From contig SSNU01000246.1 in assembly GCA_012064415.1 (NCBI GenBank), positions 65,295 to 76,008 of the forward strand: a stretch of 10,714 bases of DNA, given 5' to 3'. The notes below the pieces were generated by a model. It saw nothing but the letters and a program-made list of their open reading frames with translations, made no database searches and had not been told where the DNA came from. Shown here in pieces: positions 5,201-10,538 of the stretch. Within the stretch, counting starts at the first letter, position 1. Each line of letters opens with the position of its first letter. The stretch comes from Gyrodactylus bullatarudis (taxonomy: Eukaryota > Platyhelminthes > Monogenea > Gyrodactylidea > Gyrodactylidae). The position numbers and the translations under genes were made by a program.

Positions 5201-7991
5201 TGCCGTGCAAAATAAAATTTAAAAGAGATCTGATTGGCTCTCTACCCTAGCACCTAACACGACCAATTTGTTTTATAAACTTTAAAATCACCAAGCCAAA
5301 TATGATTGCTTGAGCAAAGAATAAGGTTATTTGAAGGATTTTTGGGTTTAAAATTTAATTATAATTATACTGAGTGTAAAATACTCAAGTGATGTTTTTC
5401 TATTTTCTTGAATTAGGCAATCGCTAGTTTGACCAAAATTGAAGAAGGCTCAGATTTCGAAAGAGCCATGGAGATACTGTTCCTCCTCATAGATAAATGT
5501 CGACAAGAACCAAGACTCTTAACAATGATTGGAGATTTTTTCCGGGAAATCTATTCTTTAAACTACGATAATTACAAGTACTCGTATTATTTCTGTTTGG
5601 TTACGGAAAATTATCAGGAATGCCAAACAATCATTGAAAATAACCTAACTAGGTTCTATGAAAATGGCCAACTCTCTGAATTGCATTCCTTGATATTTTG
5701 CCTGATCAAGAAGACGAGAAAAATCAGCAATTTCAAGGTTTCCGGAACCCTTGAAAATATTTTGCAAATAATTCATTTCTATTTATTGGCCGAAGTAAGT
5801 TGGATGGATTTCTATATTTTCATAACATAAAAATGAAAGCGGTTTGAAAATATCTCATAAGCTACTTAAATTTAAATTGTTTAAATATTTAGATACCATT
5901 GAATTCTATCAGCTCTTGTACGTGTTTTCAATTTATGAAGTTAAGAAAGAGAGATTCTAAAATTATTTCTGGTGAATAGATAGGTTTAAGATCATTCATG
6001 CTTAAAATTTTCGAAATCTCTTTGAATTTTGTCTTGCTTTTATAGTATATTTTTGATCAAATATACGCCAATTAAGGAAAAACTATATAATTTTCAGATC
6101 GTTTTCAAAAGTTTCCAATAGGATTTCATACTTTTGCAAATAAAAATGAAAAAAATATAGATTATCGTAAAACGGTTTCTATGGAAAGACCCACTACATT
6201 TTATATTGGTTATAATAATTTTCAATTTTACCAAAAAACCTTGGTATTTGTAAGGAAGAGGGAAGTACATGGAAAAAGGTTGGTTATATTTCAATTAAAT
6301 TTACTTTTTACTACTATTTATGGAAAGAATATTTATAATTATTGAGCGAATATATTTTCGAATCATTCATGCGTTTTGGTTAAATAAAAGATCAGAATCA
6401 GGTCAGAGAAATTTGATCCATACAAATTACATTTTCAGATATACTTTTCACGAAACGATAAAGTCCATGGAGTGAGTTTACTCTTTCGCGTAGCAAAACG
6501 ATTGGATATCTTTCCCAACCGTAAGTGACCGAACCAATAAAATCTCTGTATAAAACTTTTATTCGTATTTTTAGAAAAAATCTCAATATTGATAAAAATC
6601 ATCGAGACGTGCTATGAAGTAGGCATGATTAAAATGGCTCAACACTACTCTGGGATAATTCTTGATCCGGAATATCGAAAATTGATCGATAGTGACATGG
6701 AAAATACCTTGAACAAGGTTATCACTACGGATGCTGTTGACCGTACGAAAAGTCTTGAAGGAAAGAAAAGCCCCTGTCCGTATTGTTACATTGAAATACC
6801 TGAATTCAATTTATTTTGTCGTGAATGTGAAAGACATATTCCCTATTGCATCTTGACAGTGAGTCTTTTTCTTTAAACCGATGAATACATTTTAAAATAC
6901 AACTTGAAAGAAGAGTAACACAGAGTAGTTTCTTCCCTATCGAGAAGATAAGAAAACTTAATACTTGAAACAATTCTTCTGACAATCTCCATATACTTAT
7001 AAGTAGATTTTTAGAATTAAATTTTATTATTTTCGATTTTTTCATAAAAGTTTAGACATCTTTGCTCAATTTCATTATCGTTAGAGAGTTAACCCTCGCC
7101 TGGATATGGGGTCTCTGCGGAATTTGAATTTATTTTCGTATTACATTTTTTTATCATATCCAGGGCGAGGGTTAAATTTCTTGATAATTTTCTCTACTTG
7201 AAAATCAATGAAATTTGGATTCCTAAATATCTTTAACAAGTTCGAATTCTTGATGGAAAAATTGAGATTTTCTATTTGTTCATCTTTTCTAATTATTATT
7301 TTATATACCCTTCTTTCAGGAGGCTTCTTATTTTTCAATATAGATTTTATTCCAACAAAAAAATCATAGATCACCAACTTCATATAATTTATATGATATA
7401 AACCAATTTTATAATTAATAAATTAGATGATCTTTACTGTTGATTTAAACAAATGAATAGAGATAAAAGTGAGGTAGACTCTAAACTCATACGGAAGGTT
7501 TAGAGAATAAAAAACGTATGTTAGAGTCTCTTAGAAACAGTTGGACTAAATCTTCAGAATTTACTTTATTTGTTTAGAAGTTTTTAAAATCTCTGGTCTT
7601 TTCTCTCAGAAGTAGATAAGAATTCGTGTTTTGAAAGTAACGTTCTTTTAATATATTATTCTCTGTGGTCAATTATAGATTCAGATTTCTTTCTTATATT
7701 TTTTCTCATGATTTTACTACTTACTTTGAAAGATTAAACTTTTTAGAGCTATCAATTTTGAAATTTCATTTATAGGGCGCTCATATCATATTTCATGATT
7801 ACTCAGAATGTTCGGGTTGCCAATTTCCTCTTATTTATAGCGAAATATCAAAGTTAGTTAACAAAATCCTTTTGAAAAAATTGATCACGTTCATTATTCT
7901 AAATTCCCATAGATTTGGCAAGACCTGTCCAATGTGCGAATGTGAATTTAATTTTGAATTGATAAAGAAGAAAGCTTACAAAGGTGCATAA
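1891..7991 (+). CDS. WDR19: WDR19/IFT144, C-terminal half: nine exons to the stop codon (5' end outside the window)
   Basis: IFT144 is a subunit of the intraflagellar transport A complex, which drives retrograde transport and membrane-protein entry in cilia. Exons: 1891-2293, 2812-2887, 3086-3312, 4166-4487, 5417-5794, 6439-6520, 6575-6858, 7776-7852, 7913-7991. All eight introns are GT-AG. Phases match at every junction, giving 641 codons and a TAA at 7989-7991. Numbering from the first full codon, residues 1 to about 555 are TPR-like helical repeats (for example NNWSRALELAKDF at the start, then repeated aromatic/Ala helical pairs). Residues 563-626 form a cysteine module: C563xxC566 with C577xxC580, and C602xxC605 with C621xxC624. 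IPYC, FPLIYSE and TCPMC match the known WDR19 C-terminus. Animal WDR19 is about 1,340 residues, so the N-terminal WD40 half lies upstream. Sequence is clearly diverged from vertebrates, but no frame is broken. Intergenic context adds nothing about function. IFT122 or IFT140 are less likely because the C-terminal cysteine layout and neighbouring motifs fit WDR19. Confidence 0.9.
2613..2671. repeat. Nested hairpin with ribozyme-like boxes
   Basis: The outer arms 2613-2624 (agacgttttggt) and 2660-2671 (accgaaacgtct) pair over 12 positions, one of them G-T. Inside, gagat (2641-2645) and atctc (2652-2656) close a second stem with loop gaaacg. The boxes CTGACG (2626-2631) and GAAACG (2646 and 2663) resemble the core strings of Penelope-type hammerhead motifs, but I could not fold a complete hammerhead. 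It is followed directly by the dispersed 25-bp repeat, so it probably belongs to a mobile element. Confidence 0.6.
2672..2696 (+). repeat. 25-bp dispersed repeat, copy 1
   Basis: Identical at 24 of 25 positions to 6271-6295 in another WDR19 intron, same orientation; the base before also matches. Sequence runs from ggaaaaaga to tatttcaat. It starts at the base right after the hairpin at 2613-2671, which suggests the end of a shared element. Confidence 0.75.
2812..2887 (+). CDS. WDR19: WDR19 exon B
   Basis: Starts with one base that completes the codon split from exon A (giving FKK then GIKLAQSIKS) and ends at CTCAAG before GTAAAT, phase 0. It encodes residues 135-159, including EFYEEAANLLETLK, which corresponds to the WDR19 helix of the type F-EAAQLYEK. 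The exact phase match with exon A selects the acceptor at 2811. Confidence 0.8.
3086..3312 (+). CDS. WDR19: WDR19 exon C
   Basis: Acceptor ttctcaattag, phase 0 start at GAG TAC; donor GTAAGA at 3313 leaves AG of a split Arg codon. It encodes residues 160-234: EYKYAAYLFNECG, SDQLEKVESLL, LNFYGQLMEDRRDYEKALGAYRKS and GVIR. These match the WDR19 TPR-like blocks in order (YDKAASVY, K-GRY-EAV-AYE, VIRIYL). Confidence 0.88.
3313..4165 (+). other. WDR19 intron after exon C (853 bp) with three consecutive hairpins
   Basis: Donor GTAAGA, acceptor tctggtctctag. It is very AT-rich. An open frame covers about 3534-3914, but its composition looks like A/T-rich noise, it starts inside a hairpin and has no recognisable domain, so it is not called as a gene. 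The hairpin cluster at 3469-3575 is listed separately. Confidence 0.7.
3469..3575. repeat. Three head-to-tail perfect hairpins with a shared loop motif
   Basis: Hairpin 1: agaaatatttcgt (3469-3481) with acgaaatatttct (3501-3513), 13 bp. Hairpin 2: gtaagtata (3524-3532) with tatacttac (3542-3550), 9 bp. Hairpin 3: tagaatagta (3551-3560) with tactattcta (3566-3575), 10 bp. All stems are perfect and differ in sequence. TAGGTGCT occurs as an exact tandem pair at 3484-3499, in and beside loop 1, and again at 3531-3538, overlapping the stem end and loop 2. Confidence 0.8.
4166..4487 (+). CDS. WDR19: WDR19 exon D
   Basis: The first base completes the split Arg; the exon ends at GAAAAG before GTATTC, phase 0. 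It encodes residues 236-342: QAEEIAMKNDDIDGFIQLAEFY, TPKTIMFYLKAKLIDEALRFSSEN, EAEKIATYMNSRDEHLLAGKFYEMANLNEK. Layout and spacing follow WDR19 (ARFF-Q-GDY-AI-F, then YLQAGKFF). The donor GTATTC is the least canonical of the set, but exon E fits in frame. Confidence 0.88.
4488..5416 (+). other. WDR19 intron after exon D (929 bp), repeat-rich
   Basis: Donor GTATTC, acceptor ttttcttgaattag. The first half contains a fold-back repeat cluster (4584-5000). In 5001-5416 I see nothing coding; 5041-5280 is less AT-rich than its surroundings and may be another unrecognised insertion. Confidence 0.6.
4584..5000. repeat. Fold-back repeat cluster with TTCGAATTCTT core
   Basis: The reverse complement of about 4584-4664 aligns with about 4919-5000 across roughly 80 bp: attcgaattctt, then an AT-rich stretch, then ga-tccc-act. 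The core ttcgaattctt is identical in both arms. A weaker third copy in the minus sense lies at 4684-4720 (ttcgatttcttgat ... acttgaaaat). Together these form a fold-back or TIR-bounded element of about 420 bp. A solo copy lies at 7217-7272. Confidence 0.6.
5417..5794 (+). CDS. WDR19: WDR19 exon E
   Basis: Phase 0 at both ends; acceptor aattag, donor GTAAGT (5795-5800). It encodes residues 343-468, starting AIASLTKIEEGSDFERAMEIL and including DKCRQEPRLLTMIGDFF, NYQECQTIIENN and LQIIHFYLLAE. It corresponds to the late TPR-like region of WDR19. This is the least conserved exon by eye, but it is open throughout and joins neighbours in phase. Confidence 0.85.
5795..6438 (+). other. WDR19 intron after exon E (644 bp)
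   Basis: Donor GTAAGT, acceptor ttacattttcag. It is AT-rich, with no coding sequence on either strand that I trust. It contains copy 2 of the 25-bp repeat at 6271-6295. Confidence 0.7.
6271..6295 (+). repeat. 25-bp dispersed repeat, copy 2
   Basis: Differs from 2672-2696 only by A to G at the ninth base. The hairpin that precedes copy 1 is absent here, and the sequences diverge immediately on both sides, so this is a short shared end rather than a full duplicate. Confidence 0.75.
6439..6520 (+). CDS. WDR19: WDR19 exon F
   Basis: Too short for simple ORF detection. Acceptor acattttcag; the exon ends with one base of a split codon before GTAAGT at 6521. It encodes residues 469-495: IYFSRNDKVHG, VSLLFRVAKRLDIFPN. 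This matches the WDR19 stretch with IHVK-GDH, A-MLIRVA and FP, and fills the gap between exons E and G in phase. Confidence 0.88.
6575..6858 (+). CDS. WDR19: WDR19 exon G (start of the cysteine module)
   Basis: Separated from exon F by a 54-bp intron (acceptor gtatttttag); the split codon gives Gln. It ends phase 0 at ACA before GTGAGT. Residues 497-590 include IETCYEVGMIKMAQHYSG, DPEYRKLID, then C563PYC566, C577REC580 and IPYC587. This is the first complete zinc-ribbon-like four-cysteine set of WDR19. Confidence 0.92.
7089..7175. mobile_element. piggyBac-type MITE with TTAA target duplication
   Basis: TTAA (7089-7092), then ccctcgcctggatatg (7093-7108), a 46-bp centre, then catatccagggcgaggg (7155-7171), then TTAA (7172-7175). 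The two ends are inverted repeats of 16 and 17 bases that differ by one C. TTAA flanks and CCC...GGG ends are diagnostic of the piggyBac superfamily. The 79-bp element has no coding capacity, so it must have been mobilised in trans. The near-identical termini suggest a fairly recent insertion. Confidence 0.88.
7217..7272 (+). repeat. Solo copy of the TTCGAATTCTT repeat family
   Basis: Aligns with 4919-4975 (same orientation) and with the reverse complement of 4621-4664. Shared blocks are ggatt, ttcgaattctt, gatg, aaaaattgag and ttttct. It starts about 40 bp to the right of the MITE. Confidence 0.65.
7476..7529. repeat. Bulged hairpin with a competing stem
   Basis: agactctaa (7476-7484) plus catacg (7488-7493) pairs with cgtatgttagagtct (7515-7529): 15 bp with a 3-nt bulge. 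A competing 8-bp stem, ctctaaac (7479-7486) with gtttagag (7498-7505), uses the same left arm. Confidence 0.65.
7776..7852 (+). CDS. WDR19: WDR19 exon H
   Basis: Found by extending the cysteine module; too short for simple ORF detection. Starts phase 0 at GGC GCT CAT after tttatag and ends with two bases of a split Lys codon before GTTAGT. It encodes residues 591-615: GAHIIFHDYSE, C602SGC605, FPLIYSEIS. Known WDR19 proteins have G-H, CP-C and FPALYSE at this point. Confidence 0.9.
7913..7991 (+). CDS. WDR19: WDR19 terminal exon
   Basis: Follows a 60-bp intron (7853-7912, acceptor attcccatag). The first base completes Lys616. It encodes FGKTC621PMC624 EC626 EFNFELIKKKAYKGA and stops at TAA 7989-7991. 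TCPMC and LKK match the family. The tail after the last cysteine pair is somewhat shorter than in vertebrates. Confidence 0.9.
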
Positions 7992-8168
7992 TCTCAGCTA
8001 TAACCAGGCATTAGTTCTTCCCTATCTGTTCAGTTGATATCGAAATTTGAAGATTAACTACCAGTCTTGTTGCAGCGTGATAAAAGTATTGTTATCAGAG
8101 ACTAGAATTTTCATGTCAAAAAACTTTACGTATATTCATTGCATGGAATTCGTTGTTTGATCAAATTG

Positions 8169-8174
8169 AATAAA
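8169..8174 (+). terminator. Candidate poly(A) signal AATAAA for WDR19 (proximal)
   Basis: Exact AATAAA, 178 bp after the WDR19 stop codon. A second hexamer follows 29 bp later; either could direct cleavage. Confidence 0.55.
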
Positions 8175-8197
8175 AATGAGAAAGAGAAAAATAGTTG

Positions 8198-8203
8198 AAT
8201 AAA
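8198..8203 (+). terminator. Candidate poly(A) signal AATAAA for WDR19 (distal)
   Basis: Exact AATAAA in an A-rich stretch, 207 bp after the stop, followed by T-rich sequence from about 8219. Confidence 0.5.
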
Positions 8204-8607
8204 GAAATTATCTTATGAATTTTTATCTAAAATGAAAAGATTACAGTTATGCATGATTTTTTTTATGATGAAATTAGATTCAAACTGCGATCTTAGTAAA
8301 GTTAACTTTGAAGAATTCTATTTTTAAATGATCATGAGATTCGAGAGCAATTCAAACTTTGTTATTAGACATTTTGAAAATACAAATTATAATTTCACGC
8401 ACACCTGAATCGTAAAAAATATAAGAATATTGTCAAACTTTTTCTTGCTTTTTTATCATTTCGATGCGGGGACTATTTCATAACTCTCATTAAACTCATA
8501 AATTATGAGTCATAATTTAGCTAAATTAAACTAAAAATATAACTTATGCAAAACTAATGCCAAACTAATAGTTTCAGAGATTGAAAAAACGGAAATTAGT
8601 CCATATG

Positions 8608-8704
8608 CACAGAAAGTGTTAAGGAATTCACAGCAATGAGCAACTCTCTTCTCATTATTGAGAACTTATTTTCATTCTCATTTTCTCAAACAGTTCTTTC
8701 TGTG
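8608..8704. repeat. Inverted repeat, 9-bp arms
   Basis: cacagaaag (8608-8616) and ctttctgtg (8696-8704) are perfect complements 79 bp apart, enclosing T/C-rich sequence with repeated ctcatt. Nine base pairs at this distance may be chance in AT-rich DNA. Confidence 0.35.
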
Positions 8705-8816
8705 GTAGAGAAATGAATTTGAAAGGATTTTCAGCCAAGGAATCCTAATTGATTATAAATCAAGTCGTGTAGATGTTAAAGCTATAACTACTCAATGTAC
8801 GTTAACATGGTCTGTG

Positions 8817-8882
8817 TGACTTTTAACTACTAATTAGTAATTAATAAGTGTAATTAATAATTTCTAATTATCAAAAAAGTCA
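8817..8882. repeat. 66-bp imperfect hairpin
   Basis: tgactttt (8817-8824) pairs with aaaagtca (8875-8882). The inner parts (taattagtaattaat on the left, attaataatttctaatta on the right) continue the pairing with small bulges, giving arms of about 28 nt around a short centre. No terminal TTAA or clear target duplication is seen. It could be a tiny fold-back element. Confidence 0.55.
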
Positions 8883-9092
8883 AGATGACGAATTAATTTC
8901 ACCATTCGAAAATCAGATTTTAATTTTATTCATACTAAACGAACGAGCTTAATAGTGTTTAGGGGTACATATCGAATCAGGAGAAATATCTCTACAAAAT
9001 GAGACCAAAAATGAAAATAATTGTCTAAAAGATTATTTTTCAAAATACTTGTCATACTTAAAAGTAAGAAAAACCGTTTCAAGAGTCAAAAA

Positions 9093-9124
9093 CAGGGTGT
9101 GTGCCTTCTCAAGCACCAAAACTG
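9093..9124 (-). repeat. Dispersed repeat, copy left of the Kunitz gene (minus orientation)
   Basis: Its reverse complement matches 10507-10538 at 26 of 32 ungapped positions, including cagtttt and gtgcttgagaa. Weaker similarity continues into ttttt and aaac beyond. The pair is inverted and brackets the Kunitz gene at about 1.4 kb spacing. Confidence 0.6.
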
Positions 9125-9144
9125 ATGAACCTCTTGGTTTTAGT

Positions 9145-9210
9145 CTTTTTATTATCGATGACACGAAAACTCACCGCAAGGAATTCGTTTTTGTCATCGA
9201 TATTAAAAAG
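9145..9210. repeat. Long hairpin, 18 of 19 paired plus an inner extension
   Basis: ctttttattatcgatgaca (9145-9163) pairs with 9192-9210 at 18 of 19 positions. After a 2-nt bulge (cg), aaaac (9166-9170) pairs with gtttt (9187-9191), leaving a 16-nt terminal loop. The total is about 66 nt, precursor-microRNA-like in size, but a fold-back repeat is equally possible. Confidence 0.7.
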
Positions 9211-9260
9211 CCCCTGAGCTCTTTGTCATTCAGATAGATGCTGAAACAAATGAAAATGAA

Positions 9261-9266
9261 TTTATT
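9261..9266 (-). terminator. Poly(A) signal AATAAA for the Kunitz gene
   Basis: TTTATT on the plus strand, so AATAAA on the minus strand, starting 33 nt after the TAA stop at 9299-9301. Spacing is typical of a compact 3' UTR. Confidence 0.6.
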
Positions 9267-9298
9267 TCTGATTCAATATTTTTCTATTGTTATCAAAT

Positions 9299-9886
9299 TT
9301 AATCATTTTGGATATCCTTGTAATAAATTTGGAAATCCCTAAATTCCTCTAACATATTAATAGCTGTGAAATTATCTGGATTAGTTGTTGTCACTTCTTG
9401 GGTAGTTCTATCCGGTTCATCTTGAATCTTTCTTTTTTCTACTACAGTAGATTCTTCTTCAAGACATGTTTGCTTGCATTCATCTAGTGTCTCAAAATTA
9501 TTTTCATTTCCGCCACACCCACCATAAATAAACTGTTTACATGTTTGTTCCTTGTTGTCAAAATAATAGCGTTCAATTGAAGCCAGACATCTACCAGGAT
9601 CCTCAGGATATCTACAAATTGCCTTGTGAATCTTTTTTGCTTTCATTTTCGGATTGCAGACTTTGAGACAGTCATCAATGGTCTCAAAACGATTTGTGTT
9701 ACCGCCACAACCTCCGTATACAAAACTTTTGCATGACATAGTTTTAGGGTCATAGTAGTATCTTATAAAATAAGCTCGACACATTCCGGTCACAGGTTCA
9801 GCTTGACAATCAACATTATTTCCAACTACTGTTGTCAGGAGTATGGCAAGTAACAGTGCCGTCAAAAGCTTAAAAGGCAACTTCAT
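9299..9886 (-). CDS. Secreted two-domain Kunitz (BPTI-type) serine protease inhibitor with acidic tail
   Basis: 195 residues with a true ATG start (9886-9884) and TAA stop. Residues 1 to about 22 are a signal peptide (K-rich start, hydrophobic LLTALLLAILLTTVVG). Kunitz domain 1 has cysteines 27, 36, 52, 60, 73, 77; domain 2 has 91, 100, 116, 124, 137, 141. Both keep the BPTI spacing 9-16-8-13-4 and the YGGCGGN core, so three disulfides each are expected. The P1 residue after the second cysteine is Arg37 in domain 1 (trypsin-like targets) and Leu101 in domain 2 (chymotrypsin- or elastase-like targets). Residues 142-195 form a charged Ser/Thr-rich tail with a KRK basic cluster (151-153), an NFT glycosylation sequon (Asn172) and an acidic, aromatic end; I know no domain for it. 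No intron is visible. The gene converges with WDR19. Likely roles are control of haemolymph, digestive or host proteases; the exact target is not knowable here. Confidence 0.93.
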   Translation of the reverse strand: MKLPFKLLTALLLAILLTTVVGNNVDCQAEPVTGMCRAYFIRYYYDPKTMSCKSFVYGGCGGNTNRFETIDDCLKVCNPKMKAKKIHKAICRYPEDPGRCLASIERYYFDNKEQTCKQFIYGGCGGNENNFETLDECKQTCLEEESTVVEKRKIQDEPDRTTQEVTTTNPDNFTAINMLEEFRDFQIYYKDIQND

Positions 9887-9960
9887 TATTAGAACTCTTC
9901 ACAATCGAATAAAAGGATTTATTACTCAAAGGTTTTGCGCACAAGATATTTCTCAAATCA

Positions 9961-9967
9961 ATTTATA
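9961..9967 (-). promoter_or_regulatory. TATA-like box of the Kunitz gene
   Basis: Minus strand reads TATAAAT at 9967-9961, about 75 nt upstream of the ATG. A start site 25-30 bp further on would give a 5' UTR of about 50 nt. The region is AT-rich, so chance occurrence is possible. Confidence 0.4.
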
Positions 9968-9971
9968 TTAC

Positions 9972-9987
9972 TAATAATAATAATAAT
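9972..9987. repeat. TAA microsatellite
   Basis: Five perfect TAA units plus a T, immediately upstream of the TATA-like box of the Kunitz gene. Potentially polymorphic in length. Confidence 0.75.
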
Positions 9988-10280
9988 CAGAGTATTTCAT
10001 CATTATCAACTTCAGCATTTTTGTTTTGAGTATTTCATTGAATGGAAAAAATGATTATTCGATTGTGATAGATTTTTCATCCACGTAAAAGTTTCCTCAT
10101 GAATTACATCTCTCTTACTGTTCAAGGAATTCTTTCCTACCCATTAGAGCACCGCTTTTTTTCTTAAGAACTTTTCTAAGTCGCAGAAGTGCGTTCAATT
10201 CTTATCAATAAAACTTAATCTATGTTTTAAAAGGCTCAAATATTTGTGGATTCCGGGTCAGATTAAAATTATAATATTTG

Positions 10281-10390
10281 AAAGGGTTAATCTCAAAAGT
10301 AGCCGAAAAGTGGGAATAATCCTAAAACTAGTCCCATTCTAGAAAATTTATCTCAGATTTAGCCCCAAAAATTTCCAAAATTAACCCCAT
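10281..10390 (-). repeat. Degenerate tandem repeat, units of about 22-31 bp starting GGG-YTA
   Basis: Read on the minus strand from 10390, four units follow one another: ggggttaattttggaa, ggggctaaatctgagata, gggactagttttaggat, and ggctacttttgagatt. Each begins with a G run then YTA and an AT stretch. The block is bounded by a perfect 8-bp inverted repeat, gggttaat (10284-10291) and attaaccc (10380-10387). Confidence 0.55.
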
Positions 10391-10506
10391 CGTAATTCAG
10401 CTCATCGTTCTCAACTGAATTATAAAGATAATACTAAACTTAAGTAACTAAAGTGCACGAAGGATTCAAAATTTTTAACAGTACAGATCCAAATAGAGTT
10501 GTGCAC

Positions 10507-10538
10507 CAGTTTTCGTGCTTGAGAATGTGCACACCCCA
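10507..10538 (+). repeat. Dispersed repeat, copy upstream of the Kunitz gene (plus orientation)
   Basis: cagttttcgtgcttgagaa followed by a g-cacaccc stretch; 26 of 32 positions match the reverse complement of 9093-9124. It lies between two GTGCAC palindromes (10501-10506 and 10527-10532), the second of them inside the repeat. Confidence 0.6.

Larger units (their letters stand above)
6859..7775 (+). other. WDR19 intron after exon G (917 bp) hosting a MITE and repeats
   Basis: Donor GTGAGT; acceptor aaatttcatttatag. It contains the TTAA-flanked inverted-repeat element (7089-7175), a copy of the TTCGAATTCTT family (7217-7272) and a bulged hairpin (7476-7529). No exon is visible between; the WDR19 alignment is continuous from IPYCILT to GAHIIF. 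Confidence 0.75.
7992..9298. other. Convergent intergenic region between WDR19 and the Kunitz gene
   Basis: The two genes point at each other. The left part holds WDR19 poly(A) signals. The rest is AT-rich and carries inverted repeats at 8608-8704, 8817-8882 and 9145-9210 and one arm of a repeat at 9093-9124. A 62-codon plus-strand frame at 9049-9237 starts with TTG and overlaps the 9145-9210 hairpin; I do not regard it as a gene. Confidence 0.6.

Noticed and set aside
7141..7383. 80-codon minus-strand frame to the right of the MITE
   Set aside because: It reads through the MITE arm and an AT-rich repeat inside an intron; no domain or start context.
9049..9237. 62-codon plus-strand frame downstream of WDR19
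   Set aside because: Starts with TTG, spans a repeat copy and a strong hairpin, and has no family resemblance.
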